Shown here: positions 7,960 to 16,879 of the stretch, piece by piece
How positions within the stretch are numbered: position 1 is the first letter of the stretch
Layout of the letters: each line of letters begins with the position of its first letter
Position numbers and translations under genes: made by a program
Notes under the pieces: generated by a model
Databases searched by the model: none
Told to the model about the DNA's origin: nothing
Seen by the model: only the letters and a program-made list of their open reading frames with translations
Assembly (NCBI GenBank): GCA_050692555.1
Contig: JBOGVS010000012.1
Coordinates: 1-64,000 of the forward strand
Reading direction: 5' to 3'
Origin: DAITPV01 sp050692555
GTDB taxonomy: Bacteria > Actinomycetota > UBA4738 > CALAEC01
Length of the DNA stretch: 64,000 nucleotides

Positions 7960-8973
7960 TCAGCCTCCTTTCAATCTGGAGACGAGCGGTGCCCGTCCCC
8001 GCACCAGCATGTCGAGGCTCACCGCCATCACCAACACCACCCCGGTGGCCACCATCTGCCAGAAGATCGACACCCCCAACAACGTCAGGGCATTCGAAAT
8101 GAGGTTGAGGAACAGGATGCCCAGTACGGCGCCCAGCACGGTCCCCTCGCCACCGGCCAGGCTGGCCCCGCCGATCACCGCTGCGGCGATCACCGTGAGC
8201 TCCAGGCCCTGACCGGCCGTCGGCACGGCGGTGCTCAGCCTGGCGGCCAGAAGGATCCCGGCCACCGCGGCCAGCGTCGCCGAGAGGGAGTAGGTGAACA
8301 GGCGAAGCCCGTTCACCCGGATCCCCGAGAGCCGGGCGGCTCGTTCGTTCGACCCGACGTAGTAGACCTGCCGAAGGAACCGGGTCGCGCGCAGCGCCAG
8401 ATCTCCCACCACCACCAGGGCGAGCATGATCCACACCATGTCCGGGAGCCCCAGCGGGCCACCTTCGCCCAGCGCGGTGAAGGACGCCGGCAGGTTGCTG
8501 ATGTTGTATCCCTCGGTCATCACCAGAGCCACTCCCCGGGCGATCGACAGGGTTCCAAGGGTGGCGATCAGGGGGTTGACGTTGAGGTACGTCACCACGA
8601 CACCGTTGACCAGGCCGATGACCGCCCCCAGCAGCAGCGTGAGGAGCACGGCCACCGGGATGGGAATCCCCTGGACCAGGAAGAATGCCGCCACCGTCCC
8701 GCACAGGGCCATCACCGCGGCGACAGAGAGATCGAAGCCCCCCGACGCCAGAAGGATGGCCATGCCGATGGCGATGATCGCCCCGGGGACGGCACCGATC
8801 AGCACCCCTCGGAAATTCGCCACCGTGAGGAAGTTCGGGTTGACGCGGGAGAGTACGAGGGCAGAGATCACGATGATGAGGATGAGAACGATCTCCCGAA
8901 AGGCGGCTACCCGGAGGACGGCTCGGCGCCAGTCGACCCGGGCGGGTGGGGCCGGTTCCGCCTGCTCGCTCAC
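7960..8973 (-). CDS. Sugar ABC transporter permease (RbsC-like)
   Basis: A 337-residue inner-membrane protein with about eight to ten hydrophobic segments and the BPD_transp_2 family pattern (GGFDLSVAAVMALCGTV, NGVVVTYLNVNPLIATLGTL, GSNERAARLSGIRV, AAVIGGASLAGGEGTVLGAVLG). It forms the channel for the sugar imported by the neighbouring binding protein, energised by the adjacent two-domain ATPase. The GTG start overlaps the ATPase stop (GTGA). Confidence 0.9.
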   Translation of the reverse strand: MSEQAEPAPPARVDWRRAVLRVAAFREIVLILIIVISALVLSRVNPNFLTVANFRGVLIGAVPGAIIAIGMAILLASGGFDLSVAAVMALCGTVAAFFLVQGIPIPVAVLLTLLLGAVIGLVNGVVVTYLNVNPLIATLGTLSIARGVALVMTEGYNISNLPASFTALGEGGPLGLPDMVWIMLALVVVGDLALRATRFLRQVYYVGSNERAARLSGIRVNGLRLFTYSLSATLAAVAGILLAARLSTAVPTAGQGLELTVIAAAVIGGASLAGGEGTVLGAVLGILFLNLISNALTLLGVSIFWQMVATGVVLVMAVSLDMLVRGRAPLVSRLKGG

Positions 8974-10454
8974 GCGGCCCCCTCTGCCGTCCCGGCCGCC
9001 AGGGCCAGGACCTCCTCCTCGGTTGCCGTGGACCCCTCGAGTACGCCGCGGAGGCGGCCGGCCGCCATCACCGCGATCCGGTCGCTCATCCCCAGGATCT
9101 CCGGGAGGTCCGAGGAGATGAGCAAGACCGCCAGCCCTTCCTGGGCGAGGTCCACAATGAGCCGGTGAAGCTCGGCCTTGGCCCCCACGTCGATCCCCTG
9201 GGTGGGCTCATCCACGATCAGGACCCTGGGTCGCGACGCCAGCCACTTGGCCAGCATGACCTTCTGCTGGTTCCCGCCCGAGAGCTCCCGTACGGGCTGG
9301 TTGAGGGCGGCGGCCCGAACGCCGAGTTCCGATCGGAGGCGCTCCGCCAGGGCCGTGACCATTCGCCCTCGCAGCACACCGCCGGGGGCCACCCACCGGA
9401 GGGCAACCGCCGTGAGGTTCTCGGCGAGCGTCATCCGAGGGAAGAGGCCGTCGCGAGCCCGGTCGGCCGGGACGTACGCGAGACCGTGGCGCAAGGCCTC
9501 CCACGGGCTCCGGGCCCGGATGGGCTCTCCGTCAATCCGCACAACTCCGCCGCCGAGCGGGGCCGCGCCGACCACCGCGCGGGCCAGCCGGCTCCGCCCT
9601 GCACCCCGGAGTCCGGCCAGAGCGACGATTTCACCGGCACGGATGTGAAGGTTGACGGGCCCAACGGGTCCGCTGCGGACGCCGAGGACCTCGAAGCGCA
9701 CCTTCTGAGAGGGGGCGGTGCGCTCCGGGTAGAGCGCGCTCAGCTCGCGGCCGACCATCGACCGCACCGCCTGCTCCTCTGTTATCTCGTGTCGCTTGAA
9801 GGTCCCCATCAGCCGTCCATCGCGCAGTACGGTGATGCGATCGGCGACCTCGAAGACCTCCCCCAGCCGATGGGACACGAACACCACCGCGATCCCTCGC
9901 TCGGTGAGCCGCCGGAGCACTCGGAACAACGCCTCGGTCTCGTCGCGGGACAATGACGCCGTCGGCTCGTCCATCAGGAAGACGCGCGCATCGAGCGATA
10001 GCGCCTTGGCGATCTCGACGGCCTGGAGAGCGCCGCGCCCCAGATCGGACAGCGGAGCGTCCGGAGGGATATCGGATCCGAGCAGCCGCAGGAGGTCCCG
10101 CGCTCTGCGGTGCATCTGCCGGCGATCGATCAGCCCCCACCGGGTCGGGGCTCGTCCGGCGAAGATGTTCTCGGCGACCGTCAGGGCCGGCGCCAGGCTG
10201 AGCTCCTGGAACACCGTTCCGATCCCGGCGGCCTGGGCGTCCTTCGGGGTCGTGAACCGCATCTCCCGCCCATCCACCACGACGTGACCCCGGTCGGGAG
10301 GGAACACGCCGGAGACGATCATCAAGAACGTGGTCTTCCCCGCACCGTTCTCCCCGATCAGGGCATGGACCTCACCGGACTGAACGCCGAGGCTCACGGA
10401 ACGGAGGGCCCGGGTCCCTGCGAACGACTTCGACAGGCCTTCGACCCTGAGCAT
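8970..10454 (-). CDS. Sugar ABC transporter ATP-binding protein (RbsA/MglA-like)
   Basis: A 494-residue protein with two ABC ATPase domains in tandem. The first has Walker A GENGAGKT (residues 34-41), signature LGRGALQAVEIAKAL and Walker B VFLMDEPTASL. The second has the degenerate P-loop typical of this family (GLRGAGRSRLARAV) but a good signature LSGGNQQKVMLAKWL and Walker B VLIVDEPTQGID. It powers the sugar importer. ATG at 10454 (MLRVEGLSKSF) is chosen over a GTG at 10496 that would place the start inside the candidate IclR operator. Confidence 0.9.
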   Translation of the reverse strand: MLRVEGLSKSFAGTRALRSVSLGVQSGEVHALIGENGAGKTTFLMIVSGVFPPDRGHVVVDGREMRFTTPKDAQAAGIGTVFQELSLAPALTVAENIFAGRAPTRWGLIDRRQMHRRARDLLRLLGSDIPPDAPLSDLGRGALQAVEIAKALSLDARVFLMDEPTASLSRDETEALFRVLRRLTERGIAVVFVSHRLGEVFEVADRITVLRDGRLMGTFKRHEITEEQAVRSMVGRELSALYPERTAPSQKVRFEVLGVRSGPVGPVNLHIRAGEIVALAGLRGAGRSRLARAVVGAAPLGGGVVRIDGEPIRARSPWEALRHGLAYVPADRARDGLFPRMTLAENLTAVALRWVAPGGVLRGRMVTALAERLRSELGVRAAALNQPVRELSGGNQQKVMLAKWLASRPRVLIVDEPTQGIDVGAKAELHRLIVDLAQEGLAVLLISSDLPEILGMSDRIAVMAAGRLRGVLEGSTATEEEVLALAAGTAEGAA

Positions 10455-10484
10455 CGAGGGCCTACCCGCTTCCTTGGGCGGTGT

Positions 10485-10499
10485 ATTTCGTTCCACGAA
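10485..10499. promoter_or_regulatory. Candidate IclR-type operator
   Basis: TTTCGT-TCC-ACGAAA is a perfect 6-3-6 inverted repeat just downstream of the predicted leftward start site. Its form (TTTCG...CGAAA) resembles sites of catabolic IclR regulators, and an IclR gene lies in the right arm. Binding is inference. Confidence 0.5.
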
Positions 10500-10523
10500 A
10501 CCGAGTACCGTGTGCTGAAATCC

Positions 10524-10591
10524 TTCCTACCCGTTCACGGGGGGCAGAGTCAAGCTCGGGCTTGACTTCGTCCTCGTGCCTGGCCTACCGT
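10524..10591. promoter_or_regulatory. Symmetric divergent promoter region of the sugar island
   Basis: An inverted repeat AGTCAAGC-TCGG-GCTTGACT occupies 10548-10567. Each arm contains a -35 box TTGACT, one per strand. Rightward, TACCGT at 10586-10591 follows with an 18-bp spacer; leftward, TAGGAA (10529-10524) follows with an 18-bp spacer. The repeat could also be an operator shared by both arms. Confidence 0.55.
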
Positions 10592-10643
10592 TCTTTGCGC
10601 TAGGCGAGACACTGTTCCGTCAGCCGAGACAGGAGGTGGGGTC

Positions 10644-11696
10644 ATGCGGAGCGGTCGTCTGTTGCTATTCGTGTCGGTTGCCGTGCTCACTGCGTGCGGC
10701 GAGCTCGAGACCACGGGTGGCGGGTCCGGCGGCGCTGGCGGTGATACCGCCACGGGGAACAAGGCCCAGGCGAGCTGCGAGAACGTCGCCTACGACGGGA
10801 GCGGTACGCCGCGGATCGCGTACATGCCGCCGGCGACGGAGTTCCCCTATTACCTGGCCATCGGCGAGGGACTCAAGGCCAAGGCCCAGGAGGTGAACGC
10901 CGAGACGTTCATGCTCGCCCCGCAGAGCGGGGCCGACATCGAGGGCCAGATCGGCATGATTCAGGACGTCCTGACCCAGGGAGTAGACGGGATCATCCTG
11001 TCGACTCATGACGAGAAGGCCGCGGCGCCGCTGGTGAGGCAGGCCGTGGACGGCGGGATCGCCCTGGTCATCGTGAACTCCGACATCGCTGACTTCCCGA
11101 CCCCGGTGCATGGCGTGGTGGGGTACCAGCAACGCAAGGGGACCAGCAAGATCGGCGACTACGCCATCGAGATGGTCGACGGCCAGGCGAAGATCGGGGT
11201 GATCGAGGGATTGCCCGGCTACCACTCCACGGAGCGGGTCGGCGGCTTCCTCGATGCCATCGAGGGCGAGCAGGGCATGGACGTCGTTGAGAGCCTTCCC
11301 GGCGACTGGAACGTCGAGGGCGGGAACCGGGCTGGCATGGATATGCTCCAGGCCCACCCGGAGATCGAGATGGTCTTCGCTGCCAACGACTACATGGCCA
11401 TTGGGGCGAACAAGGCTGCAGAGGACCTCGACCGCGACGTGATCGTCCTCGGCAATGACGGCGACACCCAAGCGCTCGAGGAGATCAATGCCGGCGAGTG
11501 GGAGGCGACCGTCAACACGACGCCGTTCGAGATGGGCGAGACGGTCCTCGACGTGATGATGGACTGCATGAACAAGGAGTTCACGGGGTTCTACATCGAG
11601 ACTCCGACCCAGATCGTCGATGAAACCAACGTGATGCAGTACCTGTGCCAGGAGGATCGGCTGTACCCGCCGCCGTCCAAGGACTACGAGTGCTAG
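10644..11696 (+). CDS. Second sugar ABC transporter substrate-binding lipoprotein
   Basis: A 350-residue type 1 binding protein with a short Sec signal and lipobox LTAC (Cys18), then a Gly/Thr-rich linker. The two-lobe pattern is clear: IAYMPPATEFPYYLAIGEG, VDGIILSTHDEKAAAPLV, VFAANDYMAIGANKA. It differs strongly from the left-arm binder, so the two importers probably take different, related sugars. A strong AGGAGGTGGG ribosome site precedes the ATG. It is first in the rightward operon, about 50 nt after the predicted promoter. Confidence 0.88.
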   Translation: MRSGRLLLFVSVAVLTACGELETTGGGSGGAGGDTATGNKAQASCENVAYDGSGTPRIAYMPPATEFPYYLAIGEGLKAKAQEVNAETFMLAPQSGADIEGQIGMIQDVLTQGVDGIILSTHDEKAAAPLVRQAVDGGIALVIVNSDIADFPTPVHGVVGYQQRKGTSKIGDYAIEMVDGQAKIGVIEGLPGYHSTERVGGFLDAIEGEQGMDVVESLPGDWNVEGGNRAGMDMLQAHPEIEMVFAANDYMAIGANKAAEDLDRDVIVLGNDGDTQALEEINAGEWEATVNTTPFEMGETVLDVMMDCMNKEFTGFYIETPTQIVDETNVMQYLCQEDRLYPPPSKDYEC

Positions 11697-11703
11697 CGGC
11701 TCC

Positions 11704-13206
11704 ATGGGTGGCGTGGGTCCGCTCTGGGAGGTCCGAGACGTTTCGAAGTCGTTCCCGGGCGTCCGCGCCCTGGACGGCGTCTCCCTGACTCTCCGCGAGG
11801 GCGAGATCGCGGCCCTGGTAGGCGAGAACGGCAGCGGCAAGAGCACACTGGCCAAGTGTCTGGCCGGCGTCCACCATCCCGACCAGGGGGAGCTCTACCA
11901 CCGGGGGGAGCGGGTGGAACTCCGCGACCCCGCGGCGGCCCGGGAGCTGGGGGTGGCCGTCTTCTACCAGGAATCCTCACTGGTGCCGTCGCTCACGGTC
12001 GCGGAGAACATCTTCCTCGGCAGACTTCCTCGCCGAGGACCGATCGTGGACTGGGCGCGCGCCCGTCGTGAAGCGGCCCGGACCCTGCACCGGTTGTCGG
12101 TTTCGATCGACCCCGGCCGGCCGGTCAGCGACCTGTCCGTGGCAGAGCAGCAGCTCGCGGAGATCGCCAAGGCTCTGTCCGGCCGCATGACCCTGCTGAT
12201 CCTTGACGAGCCTACCGCCGCCCTGGGACCCGAGGAGATCGGCCGGCTCCACGAGGTGATCCGGCTGCTTGCCCGGCAGGGGACAAGCATGCTGTACATC
12301 TCGCACCGCCTTGACGAGGTGTTCGGGGTGGCCGACCGGATCGCCGTTCTGCGGGACGGTCGGCTGGTGGGTGAGGCTCCCAAGAACCAGACCTCGGTCC
12401 GAGAGGTCGTCCGGATGATGATCGGCAGCGACATGGAAGAGTACTTCGTCAGAGACCGTCCGGAGCTCGGCCGGCCTCGCCTGGAGGCTCGGAACCTGCG
12501 CACGCGGTACGTCCGCGACGTCTCCTTCTCACTCGCGGCGGGAGAGATCCTGGGCCTCGGTGGCGTCATCGGCTCGGGGAGGACCGCGATCGCCCGGGCG
12601 CTCTTCGGGATCGACCCGATCCTGGAGGGCGAGATTCGGATCGACGGGGGACCGATTCGCCCCCGTTCTCCTGACGAGGCCATCGCCGCAGGGATCGCTC
12701 TGGTGCCGGAGGACCGCAAAGCCGACGGCCTGTTCTTCAACTTCCCGGGTCCCCCGAACGTGTCCATCGCCAATCTCGCCGCCGTGAAGCGGGGGCCCGT
12801 CCTGAGCCTTGGCCGCGAGCGTCGGAGGACCGGTGCGCTGATGGACCACCTCCGGGTCGACCGGCGGGCCGGCGGGGTGAGCGTGCGGTACCTCTCGGGG
12901 GGTAATCAGCAGAAGATCGTCCTGGGACGGTGGCTGTTCTCGGAGGCCAAAGTACTGATCCTTGACGAGCCCACTCAGGGGATCGATGTCGGAGCGAAGT
13001 TCGAGGTGTACCGGGTGATGAACGAGCTCACAACGCGGGGGATTTCGATCCTGCTGATCAGCTCGGACTATCCGGAGCTCCTGATGATCAGCGACCGGGT
13101 GGCGGTTGTGCGGCAGGGCCAGATCGTTCACACGGCCGCTCAAGGCTCCCTCACCGAGCACGAGCTCGTCGAAATGGCGGCCACCGACCTGGCAAGGGGG
13201 GCGTGA
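11704..13206 (+). CDS. Second sugar ABC transporter ATP-binding protein (RbsA-like)
   Basis: A 500-residue duplicated ABC ATPase. The first domain has Walker A GENGSGKST (residues 40-48), signature LSVAEQQLAEIAKAL and Walker B LLILDEPTAAL; the second has the degenerate P-loop GGVIGSGRTAIARAL, signature LSGGNQQKIVLGRWL and Walker B VLILDEPTQGID. It starts 7 nt after the binding-protein stop and overlaps the permease gene by 4 nt. Confidence 0.92.
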   Translation: MGGVGPLWEVRDVSKSFPGVRALDGVSLTLREGEIAALVGENGSGKSTLAKCLAGVHHPDQGELYHRGERVELRDPAAARELGVAVFYQESSLVPSLTVAENIFLGRLPRRGPIVDWARARREAARTLHRLSVSIDPGRPVSDLSVAEQQLAEIAKALSGRMTLLILDEPTAALGPEEIGRLHEVIRLLARQGTSMLYISHRLDEVFGVADRIAVLRDGRLVGEAPKNQTSVREVVRMMIGSDMEEYFVRDRPELGRPRLEARNLRTRYVRDVSFSLAAGEILGLGGVIGSGRTAIARALFGIDPILEGEIRIDGGPIRPRSPDEAIAAGIALVPEDRKADGLFFNFPGPPNVSIANLAAVKRGPVLSLGRERRRTGALMDHLRVDRRAGGVSVRYLSGGNQQKIVLGRWLFSEAKVLILDEPTQGIDVGAKFEVYRVMNELTTRGISILLISSDYPELLMISDRVAVVRQGQIVHTAAQGSLTEHELVEMAATDLARGA

Positions 13207-14240
13207 CCGTGGAGAGGATCGGCAGGTTCTTCCGCACGCCCGTGGCAGGGCCGCTCCTCATCATGCTCCTGGTCGCCGTCGGGGTGGCCCTGAGTACCGA
13301 GCGGTTCCTGAGCCGCCAGAACCTGATCAACGTATGGCTCCAGGTCTCGATCATCGCCATCGTGGCCATCGGGGCCACCATCGTCATCCTCACGGCGCAA
13401 ATCGACCTGTCCTCGGGGTCGCTGGTCGCTCTGGCCAGCGTCATCCTGGCAGGGCTGATCAAAAAGACGGGCGTGCCGGTGCCGTTGTCCATCCTCCTGG
13501 TGATCGCCATGGCCGCCGGCCTGGGGCTGGTCAACGGGTTCTTCGCCTCGTACGGGCGGATCCCGTCCTTCATCTTCACGCTGGGGACCCTGGCCATCTT
13601 TCGGGGACTGGCCTTCCTGTATACGCAGGGTGCTCCCATCTTCTCGGTGTCGCCCCAGCTGAACCCGCTCTTCTACCGGACCTTCTTGGGTATGCCGCTC
13701 CCGTTCGTCTACGTGATGGTGCTGTACGGGACCGCGTGGGCGTATCTCCGGTACACGGAGGGCGGAAGGAACATCTACGCCGTGGGCGGGAATGAGTCCG
13801 CGGCCCGGCTGTCGGGGATCAGCGTGAACCGCGTGCGGACGAAGGCCTTCGTGATCGCCGGGTTCATGGCCGGCCTGGCCGGGGTACTCCTGACCGCACG
13901 CCTTGACTCCGGATCCCCGAACTACGGACAGGGCTACGAGCTCACGGCGATCGCTGCGGCGGTGATCGGAGGGGCCAGCCTGTTCGGCGGCCATGGGAAC
14001 ATCTTCGCAACGCTGTTCGGGGCCCTGACCATCGTGGTGGTCCAGAACGGCCTGAACCTGCACGGCGTGCCCGCCGCTTGGCAGGAGATCGCCCTGGGAG
14101 GCATCATCGCGCTTGCCGTGGGGGTGGACATGTGGCGGACGGAGATCGGACAGACGCTCGGGCGGCTGGTCGGAGGTCGCCGCCCGACCGCCGGCGCGCC
14201 GGCGTCGGAGCCCAGGGACCGCGTGGGAACAACGACGTGA
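13203..14240 (+). CDS. Second sugar ABC transporter permease (RbsC-like)
   Basis: A 345-residue membrane protein of the BPD_transp_2 family with the usual AQIDLSSGSLVALASV, SYGRIPSFIFTLGTLAIFRG, GGNESAARLSGISV and AAVIGGASLFGGHGN motifs. Cytoplasmic tail of about 35 residues is rich in Arg, Pro and Ala. Starts with GTG overlapping the ATPase stop, and its own stop overlaps the IclR gene start (GTGA). Confidence 0.92.
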   Translation: MTVERIGRFFRTPVAGPLLIMLLVAVGVALSTERFLSRQNLINVWLQVSIIAIVAIGATIVILTAQIDLSSGSLVALASVILAGLIKKTGVPVPLSILLVIAMAAGLGLVNGFFASYGRIPSFIFTLGTLAIFRGLAFLYTQGAPIFSVSPQLNPLFYRTFLGMPLPFVYVMVLYGTAWAYLRYTEGGRNIYAVGGNESAARLSGISVNRVRTKAFVIAGFMAGLAGVLLTARLDSGSPNYGQGYELTAIAAAVIGGASLFGGHGNIFATLFGALTIVVVQNGLNLHGVPAAWQEIALGGIIALAVGVDMWRTEIGQTLGRLVGGRRPTAGAPASEPRDRVGTTT

Positions 14241-15073
14241 CCGTGGAGCGGGAGGTCAAGCTGGACGCGCGTGGAGAGGGCTACGTCGTCCGTGCCGTGG
14301 TCCGAGCGGCGCGCCTCCTCGAGCTCCTCCGGAGCAGCGACGGGGGTGCATCGCTCGGCGAGCTCGCCGCCCGATCGGGCCTGGCCAAGGCATCGGTGTT
14401 CCGGATGCTCCGAACCCTCGAGGGAACGGGGCTGGTGGAGCGGGTCCCCGACCACGACCGTTACCGCCTGGGTGTGCGATGCCTGGAGCTGGGCCAGGCC
14501 TACCTGGAGCAGACGGACCTCCGGCGAGAAGCGATGCCGGTGCTCACCGATCTCCGTTCCGAGTTCAACGAGACGGTCCACCTGGGGGTCCTCGACGATG
14601 AGCTCCGGGTCGTCTACCTCGAAAAGCTGGAGAGCACCCACGCGGTGGGCATCATGATGTCCCGGGTGGGGCGGACCGCCGCCTCATTCTGTACGGGGCT
14701 GGGCAAGGCCATGCTGGCCGCGCTCCCAGAGGATCCCGTGACTACCCTTGAGGAACAGGGCACGCTCCACTCGTACACGCCGAACACCATCGCCGAGCCA
14801 GAGGCCTTGCGGGCGGAGCTCGAACGGATCCGCAAGCGCGGGTACTCGCTCGACCTCGAGGAGCACGAACCGGGCGTCCGGTGTGTGGGGGCCGCCATCC
14901 TCGGCCCGCACGGGGAGATGGTGGCCGGTCTGTCCATCTCCGGGCCCGCCCAGCGCCTCCCGGAACGCCTGCTGCGAGGGCCGCTCGCCGAAGCCGCTCG
15001 CTCGGCTGCCGCTGAGATCGGCCGACGCCTGGGCGCCCAACGGGAGTCCTCCGATGGTCATCCTGGCGGTTGA
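14237..15073 (+). CDS. IclR-family transcriptional regulator
   Basis: A 278-residue regulator. The N-terminal winged HTH (LGELAARSGLAKASVFRMLRTLEG, i.e. LAARSGLAKASVFRMLRT, residues about 38-70) is followed by the IclR effector domain with ETVHLGVLDD, TGLGKAMLAALPED, GYSLDLEEHEPGVRCVGAAI. It probably senses a sugar acid or keto-deoxy intermediate and controls this island through the palindrome at 10485-10499. It lies inside the operon it would regulate, between the transporter and the catabolic genes, and overlaps the kinase gene by 20 nt. Confidence 0.9.
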   Translation: MTVEREVKLDARGEGYVVRAVVRAARLLELLRSSDGGASLGELAARSGLAKASVFRMLRTLEGTGLVERVPDHDRYRLGVRCLELGQAYLEQTDLRREAMPVLTDLRSEFNETVHLGVLDDELRVVYLEKLESTHAVGIMMSRVGRTAASFCTGLGKAMLAALPEDPVTTLEEQGTLHSYTPNTIAEPEALRAELERIRKRGYSLDLEEHEPGVRCVGAAILGPHGEMVAGLSISGPAQRLPERLLRGPLAEAARSAAAEIGRRLGAQRESSDGHPGG

Positions 15074-16022
15074 CTCCGGCACCACGTCGACGCGGGCGTG
15101 GGTGGTGGATGCGGGGAAGGTCCTGGCTGGGGCCTCTATCCGAGGGGGGGCCAAGGACGTGGCCAGGTGGCAGCAACGCTTCGACCTCCTGGGCCAGGTC
15201 CGATCGGTGTGCGACGGTGCCCTCGGCGACAGCGGGCGATCGTGGGATGACGTTCGGGCGGTGGTCGCCTTCGGCATGATCACCTCGGAGCTGGGCCTGG
15301 AGGAGGTATCTCACCTCGAAGCCCCCGCGGACCGCCGCGCGCTGGTGGACGCCATGCGGCGGCGGGTGGACGGTGCCCTCCCGGCTCCCGTGTATCTCAT
15401 CCCCGGGGTCCGGAGCGACGCCCCTGATCTCGCCGAGATCGACTTCATGAGGGGCGAGGAGACTGAGGTGGTGGGGCTCCTGTCCCTGGGGTCGGTCGAC
15501 CCACCGATCCTCTACCTGTCGGCCGGCTCCCACACGAAGTTCGTCGGGGTCGACCTTCGGGGACGCATCGGCTGGAGCATGACCACCCTCTCGGGGGAGC
15601 TCCTGTGGGCCCTCCACCGCGAGACCATCCTGTCCGAGCTGGTGGACCCGACCGGTGACCTTCGCGACGTGGGGGCGGTGGAGGAGGGCGCCCGGCTGGC
15701 GGAGCGGGCCGGGATCAGCCGAGCCCTGTTCGCCGCCCGGTTGCTCAACCGGGTCCATGGCATGGGACCGGACACGTGCTCCGCGTTCGTCCATGGAGCC
15801 GTGGCCGGGACCGATCTCCTCTCCCTCCGCACCGCCCTGCGGGCCCACTCTGATCCACCTACTCGAGTCGTGATCGCCGGTGGCAGCGCCCTGGCCCAGG
15901 CGTACCGGCACCTCCTGGGCAAGGAGGACTGGGTGACGGCGATCGAGTACATGGACCAGCCGCTGGGTGCTCTGGGCGCGTGGGCCATGTTCTCGGATGC
16001 CTCGGGAGACGGGGGGCCATGA
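15054..16022 (+). CDS. dgoK: 2-dehydro-3-deoxygalactonokinase
   Basis: A 322-residue cytoplasmic sugar-acid kinase of the DgoK family. The N-terminal phosphate-binding strand VDSGTTSTRAWVV, the PGVRSDAPDLAEIDFMRGEE segment, and LSAGSHTKFVGVD and AGGSALAQAY are characteristic. It phosphorylates 2-keto-3-deoxy-galactonate (or a close sugar acid) at C6 with ATP. The next step would be an aldolase; no DgoA-type class I KDPGal aldolase is next to it, but a DapA-family lyase ends the operon. The first 20 nt lie within the IclR gene, in another frame. Confidence 0.82.
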   Translation: MVILAVDSGTTSTRAWVVDAGKVLAGASIRGGAKDVARWQQRFDLLGQVRSVCDGALGDSGRSWDDVRAVVAFGMITSELGLEEVSHLEAPADRRALVDAMRRRVDGALPAPVYLIPGVRSDAPDLAEIDFMRGEETEVVGLLSLGSVDPPILYLSAGSHTKFVGVDLRGRIGWSMTTLSGELLWALHRETILSELVDPTGDLRDVGAVEEGARLAERAGISRALFAARLLNRVHGMGPDTCSAFVHGAVAGTDLLSLRTALRAHSDPPTRVVIAGGSALAQAYRHLLGKEDWVTAIEYMDQPLGALGAWAMFSDASGDGGP

Positions 16023-16879
16023 GGGTAGCCACGGTCGAGCTCGAGGCGCGGACCGCGTGGGGCCGGATCGACGGTCACGACCTCATCGACGCCGTGGACC
16101 TCGCCCCGGACCTCCAATCGTTCCTGGCCGCGGGCGGGGATGCCACCGACCTGACCAGCAGCGATGGGCCCCGGGTGGCCCTGGCGGAGGCCCGGTTCCT
16201 TCCCCCGGTCCCACAGCCCTCGAAGATCTGGTGCACCGGATTGAATTTCGAGGATTACCGGCGGATGCTGGGTCTCGAGCACCTCAAGGCCCCGAACATC
16301 TTCCTCAAGGCTCCCTCCGCCCTCACCGGCCACGACTCGGAGGTAGGGGTCCCCTCCGGCTACGGCACCGTATTCCACGAGTGGGAGCTGACCGCGGTGG
16401 TGGGACGGCGGCTGACCGAGGCAACGCCTGAAGAGGGCCGAGCCGCCATCTTCGGGTACACGATCCTGGACGACCTGGTGTTCCACGAGATCGAACTGGT
16501 GAGCCGCGATCACCAGCAGTGGGCCAAGAACGTGGACGGCTTTGCCCCCTGCGGCCCTTGGGTGGTCACTCCGGACGAGGTGGATCCGTCCGGGGGCCTG
16601 CGGATGATCCGGCGCCGGAACGATGCGGTTGAAGCCGAATCGTCCACGAAGGAGATGCGGCTCCAACATCCTGAACTGGTGTCTTTCATTTCGACCTTCT
16701 CCACCTTGGAGCCGGGGGACCTGGTCACCGGGGGCACACCCCCGGCGGGGCCGTGCGGTCCCGGCGACGTGATCGAGGGAGAGATCGAGGGTATCGGGAC
16801 CCTGCGCGTTCGCCTCGTCGACCGGCCGGTCGACCCACGGTGGCAGGTTGTTCTGTCGGATTGGGAGGAAGACCGATGA
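16019..16879 (+). CDS. Fumarylacetoacetate hydrolase (FAH)-family protein
   Basis: A 286-residue member of the FAH superfamily, which includes hydrolases, decarboxylases and sugar-acid dehydratases such as 2-keto-3-deoxy-pentonate dehydratases. The metal site is seen in HEWELTAVVG (two Glu) and the Asp of GYTILDDLV; KAPSALTG and GDLVTGGTPPAGPCGPGD are also typical. In this operon, with a lactonase, kinase and aldolase, it most likely acts on a keto-deoxy sugar acid; the exact reaction is inference. Start by ATGA overlap with the kinase gene. Confidence 0.82.
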   Translation: MRVATVELEARTAWGRIDGHDLIDAVDLAPDLQSFLAAGGDATDLTSSDGPRVALAEARFLPPVPQPSKIWCTGLNFEDYRRMLGLEHLKAPNIFLKAPSALTGHDSEVGVPSGYGTVFHEWELTAVVGRRLTEATPEEGRAAIFGYTILDDLVFHEIELVSRDHQQWAKNVDGFAPCGPWVVTPDEVDPSGGLRMIRRRNDAVEAESSTKEMRLQHPELVSFISTFSTLEPGDLVTGGTPPAGPCGPGDVIEGEIEGIGTLRVRLVDRPVDPRWQVVLSDWEEDR

